A stretch of 64,000 bases of DNA from DASWJZ01 sp963739005. GTDB lineage: Bacteria; Pseudomonadota; Alphaproteobacteria; Rhizobiales; Afifellaceae. Positions 25,645-34,337 of the stretch are shown here, piece by piece. The notes below the pieces were generated by a model, which was given only the letters and a program-made list of their open reading frames with translations, searched no databases and was not told where the DNA came from. Each line of letters starts with the position of its first letter. The first letter of the stretch is position 1. The position numbers were made by a program, and so were the translations under genes. The stretch is from positions 62,001 through 126,000 of the forward strand of contig CAVTYQ010000002.1 in NCBI GenBank assembly GCA_963739005.1, in the 5' to 3' direction.

Positions 25645-26637
25645 CTAGCCCGGCCGGCCTGAGAGAAGCTCGGCCAGGGCGTCGCGGCTCATGGAGGCGG
25701 TCGCGGTGATCCGCGAAAGGCCGGGCTGCTCCCGGTTCGCTTCCACGGCATAGAGCACGCCGATCGCAATCGGCTCGCCTTCGGCGCCGAGCGCCGCAAG
25801 CGCGGTGGCGCGGGCGAGGTTGGTCTCGTCGTGGACCGCGAGCGACTCGACCGGCTGCTCCGGCCCGATCTCGACGACGCGGAACCGCGCGGCATGTTCG
25901 TCGAACGTCAGCCCCTTCTCGCCGTTCTTGCCGAAACGCATCGGCGCCCCGTGAACGAGGCGAACGGCGTTCTCCGAGACCTCGGTCTTGTTCCGCAGCG
26001 GACCGAAGGCGCCGTCATTGTAGATGATGCAGTTCTGCAGGATCTCCACCAGCGAGGCGCCGCGATGCGCGTGCGCGCGCAGAAGCACCTCGGGAAGATG
26101 ATCCTGCAGCGCATCGACGCTCCGCGCGAAGAATTTCGCGCCCGCGCCGAGCGCGAAGAGCGCCGCGTTCACCGGCTGCTCGACAGAGCCGCCGGGACTT
26201 GAGGGCGAACGCGTGCCGATCGCCGAAGTCGGCGAGTACTGGCCCTTGGTCAGCCCGTAGATGGCGTTGTTCAGGAGCAGCAGGTTCAGGTCGACGTTGC
26301 GGCGCAGAACATGAAGCAGGTGGTTGCCGCCGATCGAAAGGAAGTCGCCGTCGCCGCCGACGACCCAAACATCAAGATCGGGGTTGGCGAGCTTCACACC
26401 GGTGGCGACTGCAGGCGCGCGCCCATGAATCGTGTGAAAGCCGTAGCTCGAAATGTAGTAGGGAAACCGCGCCGCACAGCCGATTCCGGAGATGAACACG
26501 ACATCATGCGGCTCGCGGCCGATCCTGGCGAGCGCTACGCGCACACCCTTCAGGATCGCGTAGTCGCCGCAGCCGGGGCACCAGCGCACCTCCTGGTCGG
26601 AGGTGAAATCCTTCGGCGAGAGCGGAATCGCATTCAT
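25645..26637 (-). CDS. korB: 2-oxoacid:ferredoxin oxidoreductase beta subunit
   Basis: A 330-residue thiamine-diphosphate-binding subunit. RWCPGCGDYAILKGV is the typical N-terminal cysteine-containing motif, GDGDFLSIGGNHLLHVLRR binds ThDP/Mg2+, and LLLLNNAIYGLTKGQYSPTS is the companion motif. It pairs with the alpha subunit whose stop overlaps its ATG by four bases. The complex oxidatively decarboxylates 2-oxoglutarate or another 2-oxoacid to an acyl-CoA with ferredoxin as acceptor. The symbol is by family; the oxoacid is not determined. Confidence 0.88.
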   Translation of the reverse strand: MNAIPLSPKDFTSDQEVRWCPGCGDYAILKGVRVALARIGREPHDVVFISGIGCAARFPYYISSYGFHTIHGRAPAVATGVKLANPDLDVWVVGGDGDFLSIGGNHLLHVLRRNVDLNLLLLNNAIYGLTKGQYSPTSAIGTRSPSSPGGSVEQPVNAALFALGAGAKFFARSVDALQDHLPEVLLRAHAHRGASLVEILQNCIIYNDGAFGPLRNKTEVSENAVRLVHGAPMRFGKNGEKGLTFDEHAARFRVVEIGPEQPVESLAVHDETNLARATALAALGAEGEPIAIGVLYAVEANREQPGLSRITATASMSRDALAELLSGRPG

Positions 26638-28484
26638 GCGGCAGCTCCTTCAAGCAACTGGCTTCCAAGCCGGCTCTCGATGTCGACGACACGGAACGGG
26701 CGGCCATTCACCTGCGTCACCGCCTCGACCGGCAGGAGATAGGTCGCGCGCAGAATTGCGGTTAGATGGCCGGTGTTCATCTCAATGCACCCGATCCTTC
26801 GGAACCGCCGCAGCGACGGCTCAAGCGTCTTCGGCAGCGGCCAAAGGCGGCGAAGATGGAAGTGCGTGACGCGGTGGCCTCTCGCCCTGAGCCCGCGCGC
26901 AGCTTGCCGGATCGGTCCGAACGTCGAACCCCAGCCGACGACTGCGAGTTCGCCTTCGTCAGGCCCCTCCTGCAGGAGATCGCCCTCCCCGCGGTCGGCG
27001 ATCCGCGCGATCTTCTCGGCCCGCAGCCGCACCATCGCTTCGTGGTTGGCGGGGTCGTAGGAGATGTGGCCGCTCGCCGTGTCCTTCTCCAGCCCCCCGA
27101 TGCGATGGATGCCGCCCCTGGTGCCCGGCGCGATCCAGCGACGCGCTAGTGTTAAGGGATCGCGCCCGAAGACGCCGGCTATCGCCTCCCCCGCGTTATC
27201 CGCCCCGAACGCGACAAGGCTCACCGGGTCCGGCGCCTTCCACTCGCTCATGGCGTTCGCCAGATAGGCGTCGGAAAGCACGATAACCGGGGTCATGGCC
27301 TCGATCGCGGTGCGCGCGGCTTCAACGATGATCGGAAAGCAATCGGCAGGCGTCGCCGGCGCGAAGACGGGAAGCGGCGCCTCGCCATGCCGCCCGAAGA
27401 TCGCCATCCTGAGGTCCGACTGCTCCGGCTTCGTCGGCATCCCGGTCGAAGGGCCGGCGCGCTGCACGTCGATGACGAGAAGCGGCAGCTCGGCGGCGAC
27501 CGCGAGCCCGAGCGCCTCCGTCTTCAAGGACAATCCAGGGCCGGAGCTTGCCGTCACGCCAAGCCCGCCGGCATAGGAAGCGCCAATCGCAGCGGAAACC
27601 GCGGCGATCTCATCTTCCGCCTGGAACGTCCTGACGCCGGTCTTCATCTTGGCGAGCGCGTGGAGCAACGCCGAGGCCGGCGTGATCGGATAGGAGCAAT
27701 AGAAAACCGGTCGGCCCGACAACGCGCCCGCCGCGGCGATCCCCAAAGCCATCGCGTCGGTGCCGGAGGTCATGCTGACCCGGCCGTCCTTCTCGGCCGG
27801 TCGATCCATCACGACGGCGCCCGAGATCGCGAGCTCCATCGTCTCCCCGTAGGCGTAGCCGGCGGAGAGCGCCGCGGCATTGGCGCCGGCGAGCGCCGGC
27901 TCCTTGGCGAAGCGCGATTTGATCCACGCGAGCGTGCTCTCTGGCCGATGATGGGCGAGCCAGAGCGCCAGCCCGAGCGCCCAGAAATTCTTCGCCCGGA
28001 CGGAATCCTTGCGGCCGAGCCCGAACGCGGCGACCGCCTCGAGCGCGCGCTGCGCCATGTCGGCCGTGATCACCGCGTAGCCTGCGCTGACGCCATTCTC
28101 GATCGGGTTGCCGGCGAGGCCGGCCTTCGCATAGGCGCGCTCGTTGAACGCGCCTTCGTCGACGAGAACGGTACCGCCCTTCTTCAGGAAACCAATGTTG
28201 GTGATGAAGGCGGCCGGGTTGAAGGCCACGAGGAGATCGGTCTCGTCGCCGGGCGTCAGCACCTCGCCGGCGCCGAACTGCACCTGGTAGGCGGAGACGC
28301 CGAACGTCGTTCCGGCCGGCGCGCGAATCTCGGCCGGAAACTCCGGCAGCGTCATGAAGTCGGCGCCCGCGAGCGCGGCCGAGCGTGCGAACTGCCCGCC
28401 CGCGAGTTGCACCCCGTCGCCGGAATCGCCGGCGAAGCGCACGACAAGAGTTCGCTCACGCTGCCCCTCGGGACTGCCTGACAT
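26634..28484 (-). CDS. korA: 2-oxoacid:ferredoxin oxidoreductase alpha subunit (gamma-alpha fusion)
   Basis: A 616-residue subunit with a fused N-terminal gamma domain (VRFAGDSGDGVQLAGGQFAR and LPEFPAEIRAPAGTTFGVSA, residues ~10-190) followed by the pyrimidine-binding alpha domain (SMTSGTDAMALGIAAAGALS, YPITPASALLHALAK, then FQAEDEIAAVSAAIGASYAG) and the C-terminal domain II. This gamma-alpha/beta layout is common in aerobic bacteria. The gene follows the 7Fe ferredoxin gene by 29 bases and overlaps korB by four, so ferredoxin, korA and korB form one operon under the site D promoter. Confidence 0.88.
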   Translation of the reverse strand: MSGSPEGQRERTLVVRFAGDSGDGVQLAGGQFARSAALAGADFMTLPEFPAEIRAPAGTTFGVSAYQVQFGAGEVLTPGDETDLLVAFNPAAFITNIGFLKKGGTVLVDEGAFNERAYAKAGLAGNPIENGVSAGYAVITADMAQRALEAVAAFGLGRKDSVRAKNFWALGLALWLAHHRPESTLAWIKSRFAKEPALAGANAAALSAGYAYGETMELAISGAVVMDRPAEKDGRVSMTSGTDAMALGIAAAGALSGRPVFYCSYPITPASALLHALAKMKTGVRTFQAEDEIAAVSAAIGASYAGGLGVTASSGPGLSLKTEALGLAVAAELPLLVIDVQRAGPSTGMPTKPEQSDLRMAIFGRHGEAPLPVFAPATPADCFPIIVEAARTAIEAMTPVIVLSDAYLANAMSEWKAPDPVSLVAFGADNAGEAIAGVFGRDPLTLARRWIAPGTRGGIHRIGGLEKDTASGHISYDPANHEAMVRLRAEKIARIADRGEGDLLQEGPDEGELAVVGWGSTFGPIRQAARGLRARGHRVTHFHLRRLWPLPKTLEPSLRRFRRIGCIEMNTGHLTAILRATYLLPVEAVTQVNGRPFRVVDIESRLGSQLLEGAAA

Positions 28485-28513
28485 GGCTCTTCCTCACTCT
28501 TCCCTTGTCTTCG

Positions 28514-28846
28514 CTAGCCGGCAGCGGGCGCGGGCACGAACTCCGCCAGCTTCTCGGGGCGGTCCAGCCATTCGTCGGCATCGCTCGGGGGATTTTTCTT
28601 CGCCGTGATGTTCGGCCAGAGCGGTGCGTGTTTCGCGTTGAGCGCCAGCCATTCCTGCAGATTCGGCTCGGTGTCGGCCCGGATCGCGTTCGCCGGGCAT
28701 TGCGGCTCGCAGACGCCGCAGTCGATGCATTCATCCGGATTGATGACGAGCATGTTCTCGCCTTCGTAAAAGCAGTCCACTGGACACACTTCGACGCAAT
28801 CCGTGTACTTGCAGCGGATGCATGCCCCGGTCACGACAAACGTCAT
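28514..28846 (-). CDS. fdxA: 7Fe ferredoxin (FdI/FdxA type)
   Basis: A 110-residue ferredoxin strikingly similar in layout to Azotobacter FdI (about 106 residues). The first motif is CIRCKYTDCVEVCPVDCFYEG (cysteines at 9, 12, 17, 21, 25) and the second CIDCGVCEPQCP. C12 sits where the 7Fe proteins keep a non-ligand cysteine, and the spacing fits one [3Fe-4S] and one [4Fe-4S] cluster. The C-terminal tail (LQEWLALNAKHAPLWPNIT) also matches the FdI class. As the first gene of the korAB operon it is the likely electron acceptor of that enzyme. Confidence 0.87.
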   Translation of the reverse strand: MTFVVTGACIRCKYTDCVEVCPVDCFYEGENMLVINPDECIDCGVCEPQCPANAIRADTEPNLQEWLALNAKHAPLWPNITAKKNPPSDADEWLDRPEKLAEFVPAPAAG

Positions 28847-28989
28847 TCGTCACCCCATCCCACGGGAAAATCGAGAGACGACCGCGAGTCCTTCCGCTGC
28901 CGCACGCGGGCAGCGCGACGGGCGAAAACGCCATGCGACGGAAGTGCGGCGGCCGACGGAACGAAACCCAGCGATGACTCTTCTTATAG

Positions 28990-29018
28990 GACTGTAATAT
29001 GATATTACCGGCTGTCAA
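28990..29018 (-). promoter_or_regulatory. Shared motif, site D (ferredoxin-korAB operon)
   Basis: Read on the minus strand, TTGACA (29013-29018) is followed by the palindromic core formed by GTAATA and TATTAC with a 3-base centre (plus-strand GTAATATGATATTAC at 28994-29008) and the motif TATTACAGTC. The ferredoxin start is 145 bases downstream, so a leader of over 100 bases is implied. Confidence 0.55.
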
Positions 29019-29066
29019 CGGACCCCGCCGCCACGCCGCCCTGCGAGAGGCCAGGTCGCCGGACGT

Positions 29067-29858
29067 CTATGTTTCGGAGGCCTTCGGGGCGCCGCCGAGC
29101 GGCACCGTCAGCCCGCCATCGACCACGTAGACGGCGCCGGTAACAAAGGAGGCGCGATCGGAGGCGAGGAAGGCGACAACCTCCGCGACCTCTCGTGGCG
29201 TCGCCATGCGGCGAAGCGGATGCATTGCCTTGATCTCCGACTCAAGCGCCACCCGATCATCCGCCAGCGACAGGCTCCACTGCATCATCGGCGTATCGAC
29301 CGATCCCGGCGCCACCGCGTTCACGCGGACGCCGTCGCCCGCGAGGTCGATCGCCGCGGCGCGCGTGAGCCCGATCAAGGCGTGCTTCGCCGAGGAATAG
29401 GCGACGACGTTCGCCTGGCTCGCCATGCCCTGCACGGACGCCATGTTCACGATCGCGCCACGCGTCTTCTTGAGATGCGGGACTGCCAGCCGCGATAGCC
29501 GGAAGATCGATTTCAGATTGATGTCGTAGACCTCGTCCCAGGTTTCGTCGGACGTCGTCTCGAGCGTACCGTAGCGTTGGATGCCGGCGTTGTTGCTCAG
29601 CACATCGAGCTGACCGAAGCGGCTGATAGTCCTTTTGACGGCCTGTTCGAGAACACCGAGATCGCGAAGATCGCCGACGACCGTCTCGACTTGCGCGCCC
29701 GTTGCCCGCAGCTGCGAGGAGAACTGCTCAAGCGGTGTCGCGTCGCGGTCGACAAGAGTGAGCGCGGCGCCGCGTTCGGCAAGAAGCTCGGCCACGGCGG
29801 CGCCGATCCCCATCGCGGCGCCGGAGACAAGCGCCACCTTGCCGGAGAACTCCGTCAC
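29067..29858 (-). CDS. Short-chain dehydrogenase/reductase
   Basis: A 263-residue classical SDR. The cofactor motif is SGAAMGIGAAVAE, followed by NNAG and the catalytic serine/tyrosine/lysine set NMASVQG ... YSSAKHA. VDRDATP after the second beta strand suggests NAD preference. The C-terminal FLASDRASFVTGAVYVVDGG is typical. The start is a GTG at 29858 overlapping the stop of the AGE-family gene by four bases, so it is coupled to the sugar genes. It probably oxidises a free sugar or sugar derivative. Confidence 0.86.
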   Translation of the reverse strand: MTEFSGKVALVSGAAMGIGAAVAELLAERGAALTLVDRDATPLEQFSSQLRATGAQVETVVGDLRDLGVLEQAVKRTISRFGQLDVLSNNAGIQRYGTLETTSDETWDEVYDINLKSIFRLSRLAVPHLKKTRGAIVNMASVQGMASQANVVAYSSAKHALIGLTRAAAIDLAGDGVRVNAVAPGSVDTPMMQWSLSLADDRVALESEIKAMHPLRRMATPREVAEVVAFLASDRASFVTGAVYVVDGGLTVPLGGAPKASET

Positions 29859-31123
29859 TTGATGCCGACAGTCGCGAGCCCGTGCGTGATCGAGCCCGAG
29901 GTCGGCAGGAGCGGGATCAGGCACGCCTGCAGCGCGTGATAGAGGTCGGGCTTCCCCTCGAAGAGTGGCGTCAGGCTCGGGAACGGCGCCTCCGGCCGCC
30001 AGCCGCCGTTCGCGCGATCGATCAGGTTGTTCGCGACGAAATCCCAGATGCGGCGGTACCAGTCCTCGTAGGTCTCCGCGCCGTCGATCGCGTTCAGGAA
30101 ATGCGCAGCGCCGATCCCCTCGGCGCACGGCCACCAGAGCCGGTTGCGAAGAAGCGGCCTGTCCTCCCAGTCGAGCGTGTAGTGGAAGCCGCCCTCTTCG
30201 CCGTTCCAGCCACCGGCGACGGCGCGCGCGAAAAGCGCCTTCGCGGCGTCGGGAAGCCAGCCGAGGCGGCGTCCGCCGATCTCCCAAAGTTGCAGGCATA
30301 GCCGCGTCCATTCGAGCGAATGGCCGGGCGTCGTGCCGTAGGGGCGAAAGATGTCGCCGTTCGCATAGTCGCGATCGAGCTGCCAGTTCTCGTCGAAGTG
30401 CTCCGCCACCCGCCAGCCGTTCGCGCCGGCAAGCTTTCCGATGACAAGCGTCGCGATGCTCTCCGCCATCTCAAGATAGGCCGCGTCGCCTGTCGCCTCG
30501 AAGGCCGCCATCAGCGCCTCCGTCAGATGCATGTTGGAGTTCTGCCCGCGGTAGCGGCTGATCGGACTCCAGTTGGCGTCGAACTCCTCCGCCGAGGCGC
30601 CGTTCTTCGTCTCCCAGAAACGCGCGCGCAGGACCTCGGTCACGTCGGCGAGGAGCCGGTCGGCGTCGGGATGCCCGGCGACCTTGGCGCTCGACGCGGC
30701 AAGGAGCACAAAGGCGTGGCCATAGGCCTGCTTCAGCGGATCGCTCGGGCCGTCTTCGCCGACACCCCAGAAATAGCCGCCGTTCTCCACGTCGCGATGC
30801 CCGTTCCACAGGAATGCCATGCCGTGGTCGATGAACGCCTCGGCGCCCGGCCGCCCCATCAGCCGCGCGATCGAGAAGCAATGCACCATGCGGGTGGTGT
30901 TGTGGATCTCGCGCGCCGGCGGCTTACCCGTAGCCGCGCTCAGCGCGATTCGCCGGCCTTCGTCGCCGAGCGCGAAGAAGCCTCCAGCTCGATCGATGCT
31001 GTCACGCTCGAAGAAGTCGAAGAGCCCGCTCGCCTGGCCGATGAGCCAGGTGCGGTGATAGGAAAGCGCGGTCCATTTCTTCGACGCGGCCGCATCCGCG
31101 CGCTTCGCAGTTCTTTTCGCCAT
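29855..31123 (-). CDS. AGE-family (N-acylglucosamine 2-epimerase-like) sugar isomerase
   Basis: A 422-residue (alpha/alpha)6-barrel protein of the AGE family, which contains GlcNAc 2-epimerase, mannose isomerase, cellobiose 2-epimerase and sulfoquinovose isomerase YihS. Landmark segments are NTTRMVHCFSIARLMG near the start, GGYFWGV, NSNMHLTEALMAAFEATGDA, EHFDENW, and PGHSLEWTRLCLQL, giving the histidines expected at the active site. It sits directly after the sugar ABC ATPase (12-base gap), so the imported sugar is probably isomerised to a ketose here. The exact sugar is not determinable by eye. Confidence 0.85.
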   Translation of the reverse strand: MAKRTAKRADAAASKKWTALSYHRTWLIGQASGLFDFFERDSIDRAGGFFALGDEGRRIALSAATGKPPAREIHNTTRMVHCFSIARLMGRPGAEAFIDHGMAFLWNGHRDVENGGYFWGVGEDGPSDPLKQAYGHAFVLLAASSAKVAGHPDADRLLADVTEVLRARFWETKNGASAEEFDANWSPISRYRGQNSNMHLTEALMAAFEATGDAAYLEMAESIATLVIGKLAGANGWRVAEHFDENWQLDRDYANGDIFRPYGTTPGHSLEWTRLCLQLWEIGGRRLGWLPDAAKALFARAVAGGWNGEEGGFHYTLDWEDRPLLRNRLWWPCAEGIGAAHFLNAIDGAETYEDWYRRIWDFVANNLIDRANGGWRPEAPFPSLTPLFEGKPDLYHALQACLIPLLPTSGSITHGLATVGIK

Positions 31124-31135
31124 GCCAGCGCCCGT

Positions 31136-31900
31136 CTAGTGCACCTTCATATCGTCGCGCGCGCCCACCATGTACTGGACCAGTTCCTCGGTGTTCGTGT
31201 CGCTCGTCTTCTTCTCCGTCACCTTGCGCCCGCGGTGCATGACCATGAGCCGGTCGGTGACGGCGAAGACATCGGGCAGGATGTGCGTGATCAGGATGAC
31301 CGGGACGCCCTGATCTTTCAATTTGCGAATGAGCTGCAGCACCTTCTGCTGTTCGGGAACGCCGAGATTGTTGGTCGGCTCATCCATGATCATCAGCTTC
31401 GCGTCCCAATAGACGGCACGCGCGATGGCGACCGCCTGGCGCTGGCCGCCGGACAGGTTTTCGATCGGCTGCGTCAATGTCGGGAAGTGTATCTCCAGGG
31501 TATCCAGCGCCGTCTTCGATTCATGCAGCATCTTCTGCTCGTCGAGCGTGTTCACGAGGCCGCCGAAATAGTGCCGCTTCATCTCGCGGCCAAGGAAGAT
31601 GTTGGCGCTGACGTCGAGATTGTTGGCGAGCGCCAGATCCTGATAGATCGTCTCGATGCCCACCCGCCGCGCATCGATCGGGCGGGCGAAATGGCTGCGC
31701 CGCCCTTCGAAGAAGATTTCGCCTTCGTCGGCGTGATAGACGCCGGAGACGCACTTGATGAGCGTCGACTTTCCCGCGGCGTTGTCGCCAAGAAGGCCGA
31801 CGACCTCGCCCGGATAGACGTCCCAGCTCACGTCGTTGACCGCGACGAGGCCACCGAAGCGCTTGGTCAGTCCGCGGATCGAGAGGATCGGCTTGCTCAC
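31136..31900 (-). CDS. Sugar ABC transporter ATP-binding protein, single-domain (FrcA-like)
   Basis: A 254-residue ATPase with one nucleotide-binding domain, as in rhizobial fructose transporter FrcA, instead of the double-domain RbsA/XylG type. Walker A is GDNAAGKST, the signature LSGGQRQAVAIAR and Walker B LMIMDEPTNNLGV; the NN after DEPT is unusual compared with the commoner DEPTAALG. It overlaps the permease gene by four bases. It energises import by the permease and one or both of the nearby binding proteins. Confidence 0.87.
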   Translation of the reverse strand: MSKPILSIRGLTKRFGGLVAVNDVSWDVYPGEVVGLLGDNAAGKSTLIKCVSGVYHADEGEIFFEGRRSHFARPIDARRVGIETIYQDLALANNLDVSANIFLGREMKRHYFGGLVNTLDEQKMLHESKTALDTLEIHFPTLTQPIENLSGGQRQAVAIARAVYWDAKLMIMDEPTNNLGVPEQQKVLQLIRKLKDQGVPVILITHILPDVFAVTDRLMVMHRGRKVTEKKTSDTNTEELVQYMVGARDDMKVH

Positions 31901-33033
31901 GTCGGAGGCCCTGTTCTGGTTTGGCCGACGATCAGCTCGCGCGACTGGTCGATCAGCACGGCAACGATGACGACGACGCCGACGACGATGAACTGCCAGA
32001 ACGCCTGCACGTTCAGCATGACGAGCCCGGTCGTCAGCACCGCGATGATCAAGGCGCCGATGACGGTTCCCATGATCGTGCCGGCGCCGCCGAAGAGGCT
32101 GACACCGCCGATGATGACCGCGGCGATCGACGACAAAAGCAGCGGGTCGCCGATGACGGCGGAACCGGCTGTGAAGCGCAGCGTCGACAGGAACCCTCCG
32201 ATCCCCGCAGTGACCGCCGAAAGCGCGTAAATCGCGATCACCCGCCGATCGACCGGGATGCCGGCGCGCCGCGCCGCCTCCATGTTGCCGCCGATCGCAT
32301 AGGTGTGCCGCCCGAACTGGGTCTTGCGCAGGATGAACATCGCGATGGCGACGACCACCGCCGTGACCACCACCGGATAGGAGAAGATGCGGTCCATCCG
32401 GCGCAGCATCTCGCCGGTCAGTTCCGGCGGCGTCAGGAAGTAGAAACCACCCCTTTCCCCGCGGATCAGATAGAAGAGCGACTCGTTGCCATAAGCGCGG
32501 ATGTTGGCGGGAAGACCGATGACGGTCGTGTTCTCCGACATGAGCAGCGACACGCCGCGCACGATGAAGGAGCTGCCGAGCGTCACGATGAAGGCCGGCA
32601 CCTTGAGCTTGGCGATGATCGTGCCGTTGATCAGCCCGACCAGCCCCGCCCCGGCGACCGCCGCCAGAAACCCGATGACGACGGACGGAAAGAGCGGCAG
32701 CCCGGCGTTGAAGGCCCCGCGTACCGCGAGCGCGGAGAGCACCGAGCCGAGGCTCATCACCCAGCCGACCGAAAGATCGATGCCGGCGCTGATGATGACG
32801 AAGGTCTGGCCGAGGCCGAGGAGCAGAACCGGCGTGATCGCGACGAGGATGTTCTGCGAGTTCCGCATGGTGAGGAAATTGACGGACCCGCCGTTGTAGA
32901 TCGGCACGGCGACCACGAAGAATGCGATCATCAGACCGAGGAACGCCCAGGCCCAGAGGCGGCTTCCCACGACAATGAATCGCTGCAGCCCCGACGCCCT
33001 TGCGCCCGGTCGCTCAACGCTGACTTCGGCCAC
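31897..33033 (-). CDS. Sugar ABC transporter permease, CUT2 family
   Basis: A 378-residue membrane protein with about ten hydrophobic segments, of the ribose/fructose permease family (BPD_transp_2). Family features are PVLLLGLGQTFVIISAGIDLSVG, GLINGTIIAKLKVPAFIVTLG and AVIIGGVSLFGGAGTIMGTVIGALI. The protein likely forms a homodimer. It follows the binding-protein gene by about 100 bases containing a hairpin, and overlaps the ATPase gene by four. Confidence 0.88.
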   Translation of the reverse strand: MAEVSVERPGARASGLQRFIVVGSRLWAWAFLGLMIAFFVVAVPIYNGGSVNFLTMRNSQNILVAITPVLLLGLGQTFVIISAGIDLSVGWVMSLGSVLSALAVRGAFNAGLPLFPSVVIGFLAAVAGAGLVGLINGTIIAKLKVPAFIVTLGSSFIVRGVSLLMSENTTVIGLPANIRAYGNESLFYLIRGERGGFYFLTPPELTGEMLRRMDRIFSYPVVVTAVVVAIAMFILRKTQFGRHTYAIGGNMEAARRAGIPVDRRVIAIYALSAVTAGIGGFLSTLRFTAGSAVIGDPLLLSSIAAVIIGGVSLFGGAGTIMGTVIGALIIAVLTTGLVMLNVQAFWQFIVVGVVVIVAVLIDQSRELIVGQTRTGPPT

Positions 33034-33079
33034 GCTTGTCCCCTGATCCCGCCCTGGAGACTCGATCCTAATGAAGAAA

Positions 33080-33110
33080 GGCCGGGAACGCCAAACCCGC
33101 GCTCCCGGCC
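33080..33110 (-). terminator. Intra-operon hairpin after the sugar binding-protein gene
   Basis: GGCCGGGA (33080-33087) and TCCCGGCC (33103-33110) form a perfect 8-bp stem with a 15-base loop between the binding-protein stop (33135) and the permease start (33033). Such hairpins usually protect the binding-protein mRNA and reduce permease expression. Confidence 0.5.
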
Positions 33111-33134
33111 GCTTCCGATCAGTCTACGCGAAAG

Positions 33135-34121
33135 CTACTTGCCCGGCACCTGATAGATGAAGCGGGCGTAGTTTGGATCGTTCAGGTTGTCGTTGTCGAT
33201 GATCGAGAATCCCGTCTCGACCCGCTTCGGCAGGCTGGTGACGCCGGCATGGTCGGCAACCGCGAATTCCACCGCCATATAGCCCATGTCGAACGGCTTC
33301 TGCGCAAGCGCCATCGTCACCTCGCCCTTGCCCATCAGCTCTATCGCGTCCTTGGTCGCGTCATAGGCGACGACCTGGACATGGCCGCCGAGACCGGCAT
33401 TCACGACGGCGGCGCCAGCCCCTTGCGCGCTGAAGACGTTGCTGCCGAACACGCCCGCGAGATCCGGGTTCTGCTCGATCACCGCCGCCGTCTGTTGCGA
33501 GGCCTTGTTGAGGTCGTCCTCGTTGTAATCGGGCCCGACCACCTTGATGTTGGGGAACTCCTTGGCCATCACCTCCTTGAAGCCGTTCACCCGCTGCTCG
33601 ACGGAGCTGATGTTGGGGCTGACGGAGTTGATGTAGACCGTGCCCTTCCCGCCGATAGCCTTGCCGAGGGCGCGGCCCGAGATGCGCCCGCCTTCCATGT
33701 TGTCCGAGCCGATATAGGTCATCGGGAATGTGACCGGGCCGTTGGCGTAGTCGCCGTTGCCGATGAAGGTGTCGACGCCAACGATCTTGATGCCGGCGTC
33801 GAAGGCGGCCTGCAGCGGCGCGACCATCTGGTTGGAGTCGACGGCGGCGATGATGATGTAGTTGAGGTCGCCGCGCGCGACCATCGCGTCAAGGATCGGT
33901 GCCTGCGCCTCGACGCCCCAGGTCGGCGGGATCTGCGTCACCACCTCGACGCCAAGATCCTTCGCCGCCTTCTCTACGCCGAGCTGCATGACCTGATAGA
34001 ACGGGTCCACCACGCCCGGGATGAAACCGATCTTGATGTCGACGGCGTTCGCTGACTGCGGTGCGACGGCGAGCGCCGTAAGCATGCCCGCGGCGGCGAG
34101 CGGTAGAAGCAACTTCTTCAT
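33135..34121 (-). CDS. Sugar ABC transporter substrate-binding protein 1
   Basis: A 328-residue periplasmic type I binding protein (peripla_BP_4). I start it at the ATG at 34121, which gives a clean signal peptide (MKKLLLPLAAAGMLTALAVA, cleavage near ANAVDI); the frame runs to 34205 but the additional residues are charged. Pocket-lining stretches visible are PGVVDPFYQVMQLGVEKAAK, GSNVFSAQGAGAAV and AYDATKDAIELM. It is first in the order binding protein-permease-ATPase-isomerase-SDR, and a close paralogue lies at 35116-36096. Confidence 0.88.
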   Translation of the reverse strand: MKKLLLPLAAAGMLTALAVAPQSANAVDIKIGFIPGVVDPFYQVMQLGVEKAAKDLGVEVVTQIPPTWGVEAQAPILDAMVARGDLNYIIIAAVDSNQMVAPLQAAFDAGIKIVGVDTFIGNGDYANGPVTFPMTYIGSDNMEGGRISGRALGKAIGGKGTVYINSVSPNISSVEQRVNGFKEVMAKEFPNIKVVGPDYNEDDLNKASQQTAAVIEQNPDLAGVFGSNVFSAQGAGAAVVNAGLGGHVQVVAYDATKDAIELMGKGEVTMALAQKPFDMGYMAVEFAVADHAGVTSLPKRVETGFSIIDNDNLNDPNYARFIYQVPGK

Positions 34122-34217
34122 ATCGGACCCTCCCTGCTCTCTTGCTGACGCCCCTTCGTCGCCGCCTAAGTCGGCGGGGGGGCATGTTTTTCCTCGTCTG
34201 GCCACTTACGTGGTTCT

Positions 34218-34237
34218 CTGGTATACCGCAATACCAG
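34218..34237. promoter_or_regulatory. Predicted operator of the sugar-locus GntR regulator
   Basis: CTGGTAT (34218-34224) and ATACCAG (34231-34237) form a 7-base inverted repeat with a 6-base centre. It lies in the divergent region between binding protein 1 (start 34121) and the GntR gene (start 34338), about 100 bases from each. Confidence 0.6.
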
Positions 34238-34337
34238 TAACGCAGGTCAGGGTCTGACGCAAGGGACTGGCCAAGCGGCGAGGTGTGGTCTCAATAATAA
34301 GAGACTCGGCGCGACTCAGGCGTGAGGCGGGAAGACT

